From positions 248,001 to 312,000 of the forward strand of contig JAFEKR010000011.1 in assembly GCA_019022495.1 (NCBI GenBank): a stretch of DNA of 64,000 nucleotides, written 5' to 3'. Both the position numbers and the translations under genes were made by a program. The notes under the pieces are model-generated. The model searched no databases and was not told the origin of the DNA. It saw only the letters and a list, made by a program, of their open reading frames with translations. The stretch comes from Epichloe hybrida (lineage: Eukaryota; Ascomycota; Sordariomycetes; Hypocreales; Clavicipitaceae). How positions within the stretch are numbered: position 1 is the first letter of the stretch; every line of letters starts with the position of its first letter. Below are positions 53,527 through 62,600 of this stretch, one piece after another.

Positions 53527-54105
53527 ATCAATAATAAAGGCATTACTAAATTCAGCTCTTTTAACCTTAATTAATTTAAATAATTTAATAATTCATATAA
53601 AGGGCTAGGTTCAAAGACCTATAAGGTTAAGTAAAGGGAAGGATTAATATAATAGGCTAGTAAGTATAGATTAAAGTAACTAGGCTAATTAAAATAACTA
53701 AGGCTATAATAGCTAATTAAGCTATAGATTCCTATAAAGGGATTTACTTATATATACTTTTCTTTAATTTAATTTTTATTATATTTTTAGGTTTCTTTAG
53801 CTATAAAGAAAAAAAAGACTACTAGTATAACTTTCTCTAGACCCTTAGATAATAGTTAGTCTAGCTATAGCTAAAGAGTAAAGCTACTTAAGGGATATAT
53901 ATAATATCATTAGTTATATTATAAGTAACCTTACACTATTTATAGTAGCTTTACACTATAGCCTTTTTTTTTTCCTTTTTACTTACCTTTTCTTTTAGCT
54001 AGATTTCTCTCTTTCTTTCTTTTCTTAGCTATTATTATTAACTTTATTACTATTATTAAATTTAACTCTTTCGCACTAGTGTAACATTCCTTAGTGTAAC
54101 TAACA
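53527..54105 (+). mobile_element. copia C 3'-end fragment 2
   Basis: Reverse complement of about 41751-42345. The LTR is at 53826-54105, starting TATAACTTTC (mutated TGTGGCTTCC) and ending GTAACTAACA. It is more mutated than fragment 1 and truncated at the left. It lies inside a copia A copy, whose sequence follows directly at 54106. Confidence 0.8.
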
Positions 54106-54374
54106 CTTTAGCTTTAATAAATATCTTAGCTAAGAGAGGTATATTAAGGAAAGTACTCTTAAAGCTTAGGATATATAAGAATAGTATATATTAACTAGGA
54201 TAAAATACTCTTTAAGATAATAGGTAAATATAATATATTAGAAGTATCTCTATAGACTAGTTATTACTATAGTATACTATATACCTTTTAGGCATAAAAG
54301 TTAGCTGCTATCTGCAACTTTAATTAACTAAATTAAACGCTTTTTTATCATCCACATTTACCCCTACATTAACA
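54106..54374 (+). mobile_element. copia A second copy: 3' end and LTR
   Basis: Matches 5324-5591: the last bases of pol, a mutated purine tract TAAGAGAGG, then the LTR at 54140-54374 ending ACATTAACA. It marks the left border of the gene island, and composition changes abruptly at 54375. Confidence 0.85.
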
Positions 54375-54517
54375 CTTATTTACGGTCCAGGTACAGTGGG
54401 GGTGTAGCTAGACCAAGGTTCTTCCGCTCCACGGCGGAGACCGTATAACCCCATCAGTCTTGGTAACTAAACCTAACTCAAACCTAGTATCCTTTTTAAA
54501 TAAAAAGCATTCACGAA
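54375..54517 (+). promoter_or_regulatory. upstream region of the first kinase-like gene
   Basis: 143 bases of mixed composition between the copia A LTR and the start codon. They include an inverted CCGCTCC/GGCGGAG pair near 54425-54442 and an AT stretch CCTTTTTAAATAAAAAG near 54490. No clear TATA or CAAT assignment. With so little space, any native promoter is short, truncated, or partly within the LTR. Confidence 0.35.
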
Positions 54518-55372
54518 ATGCCTACCGAAGCTCGGCGACCCGGCGACCTCGCAATCAAAGACACCGCGATGCGGCGATGTCTTACGCTCCTTGCGATGAA
54601 AACCATTGCCCGCTTTTACAGATGTGACGGTCCTTGCGTTCCTATTGCACCATGGGTTATTGTGAAGAAGGGCGAGGACATAGATCTCCTCACTGAAGCC
54701 GCAACGATGATTTTTATCGCTAGCCAGACGAATATTCCAGTTCCCCACGTGTATTGCTCTTTTATCCGCAAGAAATCAACATATATCGTCATGGAAAGAA
54801 TTCCTGGCAAAACCCTCGCGGCTTCCTGGCCCGGCCTATCGGACTTGGAACGCGAGCATGTCTTAATGCAGTTACGAAACATTATCCAAGAGCTGAGGGC
54901 GCTTCCGGCGCCGGACTACTCTGTACAAAGCTGCGTGGGAGGTTCACTACATGATTCTCGCATTCCCCGACCAGAACCAAGATTTGGGCCTTTCCCATCA
55001 ATACTAGCATTCCATCACTGGTTACGCGAAGGACTACAATTGGATCAATGCCCAGATGACCAAGATGATGACGACAAATGGGCCGAAATCAAGCGCATGA
55101 TAGTGATGCAAGATCGCCAAGAACCAGCACTACCTGTCTTTACGCATGGCGATCTCAATCCTTTTAACATTCTTCTTCGAGACGGGAAAATTGTGGCTAT
55201 TATAGACTGGGAATTTTCAGGGTGGTACCCCTATTATTGGGAATATACATCAGCTTGGCTTGGGAATAAGACAAGGCAAGGATGGCAAAACCTAATCCCA
55301 AAATTTATTAATCCATGCCCAGACGAACTTGGAATGGAGACAATTAGGCAGAGATGGTGGGGCGACTTCTAA
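54518..55372 (+). CDS. APH/choline-kinase-like phosphotransferase, 284 aa
   Basis: A member of the large fungal APH (aminoglycoside phosphotransferase, protein-kinase-like fold) family. Such proteins transfer phosphate from ATP to a small molecule, usually unknown, and are probably cytosolic. Visible: VIVKKGED with the ATP-binding Lys (residues 47-54), a helix C Glu candidate (E60), IPVPHVY (73-79), TYIVMERIPG hinge (88-97), catalytic loop HGDLNPFN (H210, D212, N217), and the metal-binding Asp in IIDWEFSGWYP (D230). It ends WWGDF like full-length relatives. Single exon, with no signal peptide or membrane segment. The start at 54518 (context CACGAAATGCC) gives a full domain, and an alternative in-frame Met occurs at residue 18 or 27. 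Base composition is normal with no RIP, only 144 bp from a RIP-mutated LTR. All key residues are present, so it is likely functional. The substrate cannot be inferred, and clinical drug resistance should not be assumed. Confidence 0.9.
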   Translation: MPTEARRPGDLAIKDTAMRRCLTLLAMKTIARFYRCDGPCVPIAPWVIVKKGEDIDLLTEAATMIFIASQTNIPVPHVYCSFIRKKSTYIVMERIPGKTLAASWPGLSDLEREHVLMQLRNIIQELRALPAPDYSVQSCVGGSLHDSRIPRPEPRFGPFPSILAFHHWLREGLQLDQCPDDQDDDDKWAEIKRMIVMQDRQEPALPVFTHGDLNPFNILLRDGKIVAIIDWEFSGWYPYYWEYTSAWLGNKTRQGWQNLIPKFINPCPDELGMETIRQRWWGDF

Positions 55373-55402
55373 TTGCTTCTCGAAGAATCTCGCTATCGTA
55401 AT

Positions 55403-55977
55403 TCAAGGTATAATCTCTTTCTGCTCCATCATATCCCAGGTTGGTTTTGGCTCTAATATTTGATCGACCTCTAGATATCTCCCTTCAGCAACTTTCTTCT
55501 CGACATAGCGCCTAGCCTTTCGCTCTATTTTATTCCAGTCTAGCTCCGAAGTTCCTATGACCTTAGGTTCTGCTTTCGATATCCTCAACAACGCATCTGC
55601 CATCCAAGTCCGGCAACGGAAGTTAGGATCGCCGTGTATAATAGCTGTTTTCCTTAGGATTTTCAAAAGTCGTTTTTCATCCTCGATTTTTGCAATAACA
55701 AATCGTGCGAGGAGATTAACAGTGCTTTTCACGTTTCGTAGCTTAACTTCTTCGTAGACCCAACTATCAATAGGATGGTTCTTTACATGGCATCGTAAAC
55801 CAGGAGTTTGTGCGTTGTCCTCGTCCTTCGGCCCAATGAGAAAACCCCAATGGTACCTGTAAGTCAGCTAAGTTTATAAATTAACAAAGCATGAGAACTG
55901 TCTTACTTGCGCTCTTCGTTGTCCACCACTCCACTGGGGTACAGGGCAACGTATAGCCTCTTTTTGTTAGAGACCAT
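55403..55977 (-). CDS. fungal conserved protein (DUF6914-like), 174 aa, two exons
   Basis: Two exons on the minus strand: 55907-55977 and 55403-55856, joined across a 50-bp intron (GTAAGA...TTACAG, 55857-55906). They give 525 nt including stop. The start ATG at 55975-55977 follows GACGAAAA. The protein begins MVSNKKRLYVALYPSG, continues YHWGFLIGPKDED across the splice, and carries the family-like RCRTWMADALLRI (where relatives have a NCVSWVREAL block) and IGTSELDWNKIE...YVEKK. I associate this pattern (LYxALYxxG, HWxxLxGPK, WV..AL, LDW..V...A..Y...K) with the Pezizomycotina family DUF6914, function unknown. It was not checked against a database. It is soluble, with no signal peptide. It lies tail to tail with the kinase-like gene, with 30 bp between stops, so the two may share terminator sequence. 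Composition is normal, with no stops or frameshift. Confidence 0.85.
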
Positions 55978-57023
55978 TTTTCGTCGAGACAGGCGGTGAA
56001 TTTTCCAGCAGTGAAGAATAATTCATGGCTTTGATAAACAGGCGCTCTGGCTTTATTTATTCAAGGCACGTACATGTACGCGGTAGGCTGCAGCCATGAT
56101 TGAAGACTGCGTTATGCAAGAAGGCCTGGGAGACCATCACACCTTAGCGCTTTCTCACGCAGTAGCGCTTAGCGGTTAGTAGGGAATCAATGTTTCGATA
56201 TGGGAGCGGGGTTTGTGAAGTACTCGATTCTAGGCAGCGAAGCGCGAGCAGCGTATCGGAAGTGCTTCACAACAACCTGCTGTTAGATGACGAGTCACAA
56301 TGTGGTATTTTGGAGCTACATTGTAGTATCATCGGGGAAGTGGGTTGACAACGCTGTGGTGCAGTCTTCTTCTTGGGCTTCGTGCAATCTTCGTCGCGGG
56401 GAGCCGGCATCGGGGTGATATTTGGGTTCTTGTCTTGTTTTTTTCCATGCGTCAGAACCGCGAAGGGCATCGCTACCATTCATGACGAAGGGCGTCGGAT
56501 CGTTAACCCGTAGCCTGGGACATACAGATGTGTTGGCCATGGTTGCAAGTTGAGCTGAGTTTTCGGTGAAGCCTGTTGAGGATATCGCAGCCTCACATCG
56601 TAGCCTCAAATCTGAGGCACAACTATTGTCGTCCCTCTTCGTTTGATGATGCAGCTTTCCGCATCGCGTTTATTATTATGTTTTATCGTAGGCTTCGTTT
56701 GAAGACCTAGATTCACTTATTAATAGATTTGTAGCTTATAATAGCTTCCCTTTTCCCTTGTTAGATTCTGGAGTTCCTAGATAGCAATCCTACATTATCT
56801 TCTCTTCTGATCACTCTTTGCCACCGTCTGCATCCTTCCACACCATACACGGCGCTGTCAGCAGACTCGGGCTCGAAGAATGTGGGAGAAGAAGTTAAAC
56901 TTATTGGAAACTTAAGAGAGGAAATGCAGTCTCTGTTTATACTCGATAACTCTTTACTTGCAGAACATAGGACAAGATCAATTTCGATCAGCGTAGACAG
57001 CTCGTATTTTCCAAGTGCATCGA
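55978..57023. other. intergenic sequence of normal composition; no convincing gene
   Basis: Upstream side of the DUF6914-like gene. Frames at 56267-56479 and 56316-56609 (-) and at 56761-57051 (-) have compositions and overlaps typical of chance frames, with no motif I recognise. The stretch is not RIP-mutated. It contains the inverted repeat at 56214-56271. Confidence 0.5.
56214..56271. repeat. 58-bp imperfect inverted repeat
   Basis: TGTGAAGTACT (56214-56224) pairs with AGTGCTTCACA (56261-56271), 10 of 11 positions, with CGAT/ATCG and a CAGCG direct repeat inside. It could be a small hairpin, a remnant of a miniature element or a regulator site. Confidence 0.5.
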
Positions 57024-57449
57024 TTACAAAAGAACATCTTCTCTTTCCCAAGCCGTTTGCCCGAATTTCCTAATCACCAAGTCTTTCGCCCCCTCAAGGG
57101 CTTTCTCACAACGTAGCTGGTCACACGGCAGATGCCTTGGCGCCCAAATGACCTCAACTTCTATTGAACCATCTGCGGTTTGACGCGTATCTCCTGGCTT
57201 CGTGGATTCATACTCGTGGCATTTTCTGGCCAGTGCCATCTTCTTCGCCTTGCAACTCGATCGCGGTGTCCAATGCGAAGTGTTCTTCGTCACTTGCCCA
57301 GTCTTTCTTTTTGTTCTCTGTTGCTTAGACGGAGAGTGAGCAGCAGGCGATGCGGTCAAGCAGACTGTTGGGTCGTCCGTTCGAGCAATTTGGCTTGCTG
57401 GGCCTGGAGACGCCGATATTTCATTGAAATAGTCTTGCGAGAATAAACA
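57024..57449 (-). other. unrecognised open frame, possible 3' exon
   Basis: The minus-strand frame is open from just after a TGA at 57450-57452 to a TAA at 57024, 141 sense codons. The N-terminal third is Ser/Pro/Thr-rich, followed by a Lys/Arg-rich stretch (KQQRTKRKT) and a more ordered C-terminal part (IEVEVIWAPRHLP, then EGAKDLVIRKFG). The first Met is far inside, so an upstream exon would be needed. I could not find a convincing splice partner. The overlapping frame at 56761-57051 is in another phase. It is either the last exon of an unknown gene or chance. I recognise no domain. Confidence 0.3.
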
Positions 57450-57964
57450 TCAAATCGAAGGTCGAAAACGCGGCCGGAATGATGAGAAACAACTCGGGCT
57501 CACGAAGATAATTGCCGGTTTTCTTGCGTGTAAGGTGCTAAGATTGCGCAAGGAGTCGTAGTGGATCTAATGAACGTCAAGGGGGACGTGGCCGTCGCGA
57601 GCAACGGGAAGGAATGGGACTATATGGCATGTTCAGCATCGACGAAAGAGGCGGCAGGCTCGCCGGAGCAAAAAGGGCTGAGGGGAAAGAGGTAAAAATC
57701 AGTGGAAGTTGGGTGGGAGCCCATAGTCTTATAGAAATGCTTAAAGCAGCGAGCGACTTTACGCTCGCTTGCTTGCCAGTTTCCGTCGATCAATTCATTC
57801 TTTAGATTCGGACTGGAAGTATGAAGTGTCTCTTTAGAAACCGCACTATATAGCTGTCGGGATGTGAAGGTAATCCCATGCGTAAGATATTTACCATCTA
57901 AGAGCCAAGGCTACTAGAAGACAACAGCACTCCATACTCTTCGAGGCCGAACAGCCCTCAATGG
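57450..57964. other. intergenic sequence; no gene seen
   Basis: 515 bases of normal composition downstream of the second kinase-like gene. The frame at 57614-57805 (+, 63 codons) has no recognisable features. The notable structure is the hairpin at 57744-57774. Confidence 0.5.
57744..57774. terminator. GC-rich hairpin downstream of the second kinase-like gene
   Basis: AAGCAGCGAGCG pairs with CGCTCGCTTGCTT around an ACTTTA loop, 12 pairs with one bulged base. It lies 190 bp beyond the stop at 57965 on the minus strand. It may be a 3'-end structure, but fungal genes do not need hairpin terminators, so the role is open. Confidence 0.4.
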
Positions 57965-59404
57965 CTACAAACCATGCTTCTCAAGCCACTGTATGATATC
58001 GGCCTCAGTCTTGGCCCTGACCTCTGCCCTCGTCTTTCCATCCATCTTGGCCAGTGCAGACGCATTGCTCAGGTGATGAGGGCACAGAAGCCTTTTCAGC
58101 CGCAACATGTAGATTTGACTAGCCCCCTGAATCTTGCACGGAGATGCCGCACCAGCCTTCTCCATTGCGCCGTTCCACATCTCGGCCATGTCCCAGTTCT
58201 CTTCCTTGTCCTGTGCCAGGGTAGGCGGTCGCGTGAAGTCTCCCGAGAGTAGCGCCATGTCGGTTTTGGTCTGCCCGTAAGTGATGTTGCAGCCGATGTC
58301 GTACAAGGAAAGCAGAAACTCATCGAAGGGGTTGGAAACAGTACACCAGTCAAAGTCTAGAATGGCAGTGACTTGTTTGGTGCTGTCATCAAACAAGATG
58401 TTGTTGGTCGCTGAATAGCATGTCAGGTCAGCCATCGGAAGATTCGGGCGCGAGGGTCGAATGCAAAGGCGCTCACGTACCAAAGTCACCGTGAATTAAG
58501 CATTTCTGGTGCTGGTCAAGGTTGGAAAGCACTGTCTCGGGCCCGCCAGCCGCATGAAACTTTTCAACCCTTGCACCAACGCCATTATGCTTCCAGCCTT
58601 GAATGACTGGGCTTTCGCCAGCTTTCTGCATCAATTTACGCAAGTCGCCAAACTTCCAATCCACATATGTCTCCACAGGATCTTGCTTCCATCGAGGCGG
58701 TTCTCCGCTTATGATCTGTCCGGTCAAATTGAAGGTCAGTCCGCCAAACTTTATAACGGTTTCTGGTAGTTCTGCATCTTGGATTGCCTTCAGAATTGTT
58801 GCAATCTGCTGCAAGACCTTCTCTTTCTCGGCGGAGTCCAAGGCCGAGAACCTCGAGTCCAAATCTACTCCAGTTTAAACTCCATCATGGTCCAACCAAA
58901 GTTGTTCTCGTTGGTAGTAGCATCAGCTCCCGCGTCAGCCTGGATCTTGGCTGGTGCCCATGCGTAGACGGCTGGGATCAGCGAGCCCAGCCCAGCTCGT
59001 GCCATGGATTTACGGACCAAATATTGGGCGGCGACGTCATTTACCACGCGGTTGGTGATATTTGCCTCTGCTGCACCGTTGCTGAGCTTGATGAGCAAAG
59101 ATGTTATTCCATCAGAAGGCGCTGGGGCAGTGCCAGGTTGTAAGCCTGGGAATGAAGACGATGTGGCCGGGACAGCTAGATGCACTTGAAACAGGTAGTT
59201 GTTGTAGGTATATTGGTAGTCTTCGCTGTATGCGACTGTTGAAACTTTGGATATCTGCAAATGGGCATTGTGAGAAACGGAGGTTATTGCTAGGGAATAA
59301 AAGGTGACTTATGAGTCACTGACCTGAAGGCCAAGACTGTGCACGAGTTGGTTGATGACAGCAATGGGGCGGCTGCATGCCACTTGCTTCTCGTTGGCAG
59401 TCAT
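57965..59404 (-). pseudogene. second APH/choline-kinase-like phosphotransferase, three exons, one-base frameshift
   Basis: Minus strand; exons 59324-59404, 58481-59254 and 57965-58410. Introns of 69 bp (GTCAGT...TTGCAG) and 70 bp (GTACGT...ATTCAG, branch-like CTGAC). The start ATG at 59402-59404 has context CCCACG. Exon lengths total 1301 nt, one short of 434 codons. Reading frames on the two sides of about 58873 join smoothly only if one base is missing there: MMEFK on one side, then DLDSRFSALD in another frame. Catalytic loop HGDFATNN (H282, D284, N289) spans the second intron, and ILDFDW (D304, D306) follows, both as in active APH-fold kinases. The protein would be 433 aa, soluble, ending WLEKHGL. 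There are no other stops and no RIP bias. This is either a very young pseudogene, a polymorphism, or a sequencing/assembly error. The substrate is unknown. It is a different subfamily from the 54518 gene. Confidence 0.85.
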
Positions 59405-59650
59405 CGTGGGCGAGCGACTTTGTGAGATGGTGATATTCGCAACGTACGAAGGAGTCGAGAGTCAAAGATGAAAAGGGCAGCCTTGTTTTTTGCCAACAGA
59501 CTATTGTGAAACAAAGCTTCCGCATGCAGTATTGTTAGTGTCAGGGAGAGCTCCTTGAAGCATTAGATGTTAGTATTGTGTACGTCCGTATTGTGGGCCT
59601 GAAGTGGTACCAAAAATGATAGGGATAATGATCGTTGTATTTCTCAAGTC
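59405..59650 (-). promoter_or_regulatory. upstream region of the second kinase-like gene
   Basis: 246 bases of normal composition between the start codon and the right transposon block. On the minus strand it contains GGCAAAAAACAAGG and pyrimidine-rich runs near 59450-59480, common in fungal 5' regions. No TATA box assigned. At 59651 the sequence changes to AT-rich. Confidence 0.4.
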
Positions 59651-62600
59651 TGTAATCTACCTAAGCCCCATATAATTATAATTAACTATTACGTAATCCA
59701 TTCTCCACCCTAATAAGCTAGCCCATTTTAAGATAGTGTTAACTATAACACTAAGAATCTTCTAAAATACTATAAGCTATTCTCCTTCTTAATTATTATT
59801 CTCTATTCCCTAATAGTTTTATGTCTCTTTCTCTAAATCCTAATTAGCTATATCCTATATATTTAGTCTTAGAGGTTATAGTCTTTCCTAGCGCGAAATA
59901 TATATCTTTAAATTATTAATATAAATCTTTTAACCTTATCCTTTGCCTAAAGGTTTAATCTTATATAATACTAATAATAACTTTCTCTTAATTATTAAAA
60001 CTTTCCCTAGGTCTTATAGAACTTCCCCTTTAACTTATTTTCTTTATTAATTTTCTCCTATATAAGATTACTTACTTTAAACTATTATAGTAGCTTAGAA
60101 AAATCTCCTTTATTATTTACTTTTTAAGTTTAAACTAATTCCTTTCTCTCCTCCCTTAAGTTAAAGTGCTATAGATTTATTTCTTAAACTAAGATAGGAT
60201 CTATTTCTAATTCTATTAAGTCCCTCTTATCCTAATTATTACTAACTCCTATGTGCTTAGTAAATAGATTAAATCCTAATATTAACATTACTAGAGTTAT
60301 CCCTATGCTTAATATAAATTAATTATTTAGAATAACTATAATACTTAAAATAGCTTAGTTTTATAAATTAAGTAACACTTTATCCCTTTTAACTACTTAC
60401 TTTATTAATTATTATTTTACTAGGCAAATATTCTATTTAGTAAGTCCTATAGAAGATAAATAAGAAATAGGTCTAAAAGTAATAGTTACACTATGTTTTC
60501 CTATAGTTAATTTAAAGTTTAGATTTTTAAAGTAAGACCTATTATTATAGTAAATTTCTCTTAGCTAGCTAAAAATAAAGCTCTAGTTTCTATCCTATAT
60601 CTAGGTAACTAAATCTCTAGTAGCTTTATTATAGGATTAACCTAGCGTAAACCTTATTATATAGTTAATAGTAATTAGTATATATAAGTCTCTATTTTAA
60701 GCCTTAGGAGTAATAGGTCTAAGGTAATCTATTATAACTAATGCCTATAGTTCTAATATTATAATAGTTTTTAGAGCTAATCTTAGTAACTTAGTTCTAG
60801 TTTACTAGTAGATAAGACATAATTAATAGTAAGACTTAATATCTTTTGCTTTATCTAGCTAGAAATATACCTTATAAAGCTTTTATATTATAATAGTTAG
60901 GCTAAAGTGCCTTACTATATTATAAGCTTATTAAAGTTTTAGTAAGACCTCTTTAGAGATTATATATTTAGCTAAAGATTTATTAAGTTCTAAATAATAA
61001 AGTTTTTAGTCTATAATTTAATATTTTAAGGCTTAACGCTAAACTAGTTTTTATTATTTAGTTAGGATTATATAAGGACTATAAATAATTAAAGTAAGAA
61101 TCTCCTTATACTATTTAAAGTCTAACTATTCCTAAAGCTTAATTTTAACTATCTCTAAAGTTTTATTATCTAATCTTTCTTCTTCTAGTATAATTATTAT
61201 ATTTATTAAAATTATTACTAGTTATTCTCCTATAGCTAGGAACATGTTAACTCCTATTCTCCTCTTTACTTTATATAAATTAAATCTAAGTTCCTCTAGT
61301 AGTTATAATATCCTATTTATAATCTTTATGATTTTTATTATATTAGGATAGTGTATATATTTTATATTTAACTCTTATAGAATATTTACCTATTAAGTAA
61401 CTTTCCTATAAACCTTAGAGAGGTTTACTATTAAATTAATAATCCCTTTATAGTCTATGTATACCTTTAGTAAATAAGGTAAACTATTAACTAGCTATTA
61501 CGTCTCTCTTAATCTAATAATAATAGCTAATATTTCTTTTTCTAGTATTATATAGCGTTTTTCCATGTCCCCTAATCTATATAATATCTATATAATAATT
61601 TAAACCTTTACGAAATTTAAGTCTATAGCGCTTATACTAGGTTCTATATCTTCTAGCTAAAATAAAACTCCTCTAGTTCCTATATCTAAAGTATCTATTA
61701 CTAAATAAAACTATATCCCTAGCTAGGCCCTAAAAGTAGTATTTACCTAAATACTATAGTAAATCTAGAGTAAAGTGTTTTAAGCTTCTAGTGTTTATTT
61801 AGGTTTTTCCTTTAGAACTTTTGCCCTTTAGACTAATAGCTTCCTAGATTTTATAACTTTCTAAACCTCTTAGAAAAAGACTTTCTTAATAGTTAACACT
61901 AGATCTAATTTACTAGGGATAAACTTTCTTAAGAAAGGCATTAGGTAAATTAGAACTAAGATTTTATTCTAAGTTTTTAGAGGCTACTATTAGAAGTGTC
62001 TTACTAGGTTAGTAAATCTTTTATAATATTTCCTTACTAGTCTAATCTTTTTATCTTTAATAGAAAATCCTATATAGTTTACCTTTAACGTAAAGAGAGT
62101 TATCTTATATTTACTTAGTCTAATTAGTGCCTAGGTAATTCTTAGGAAATAGTATGTCTATAAGAAGTTAAAGTGATTTTCCTATGTTTTAAAACCTAAG
62201 TAGTAATTATCTATATAAATAGAAAATAAGGTCTTAATGTCTTCTATATATCCTAATATTAATTTGCTTTTAGATTTATCTTTAAAGAACAAATACCTAA
62301 AGGTAGTGTCTCTAAATCTAGCGTATATTCCTAATAACCTAGTTAATCCTTATGCTATATTATTATAGTAATACATTTTATTAGGGCCTAAGAAGGCTAT
62401 CTTGTGTTTATTAGGTAAATAAATTCTAATTACCTAGAATCCATTTAAAGCATTTGCTTATAAGATTATTATTAACCTTCCGTAATAAATCAAATCTAAA
62501 TTAGCTTCTATATTGTGGTAAGGATAAGCTAATTTAACTGTCTTACTATTTACGTTACGGTAATTATAAACCACTTAAAAATCCTTTTTAGGCTTTAGGG

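Noticed and set aside
54518..55372. Antibiotic-resistance gene of bacterial origin
   Set aside because: The APH-like fold is widespread in fungal genomes; the sequence pattern (IPVPHVY, HGDLNPFN, WWGDF end) matches fungal members, so transfer or resistance is not indicated.
56267..57051. Minus-strand frames of 70-97 codons as genes
   Set aside because: Overlap in different phases, no motif, no plausible splice joining; typical chance frames in normal-composition DNA.
58411..58480. Second frameshift in the kinase-like gene at the HGDFG end
   Set aside because: Explained by a 70-bp intron with GTACGT donor and ATTCAG acceptor that restores HGDFATNN exactly.
57974..59307. Several plus-strand frames of 61-119 codons
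   Set aside because: Shadows of the minus-strand kinase-like gene, which has consistent splice sites and catalytic motifs.
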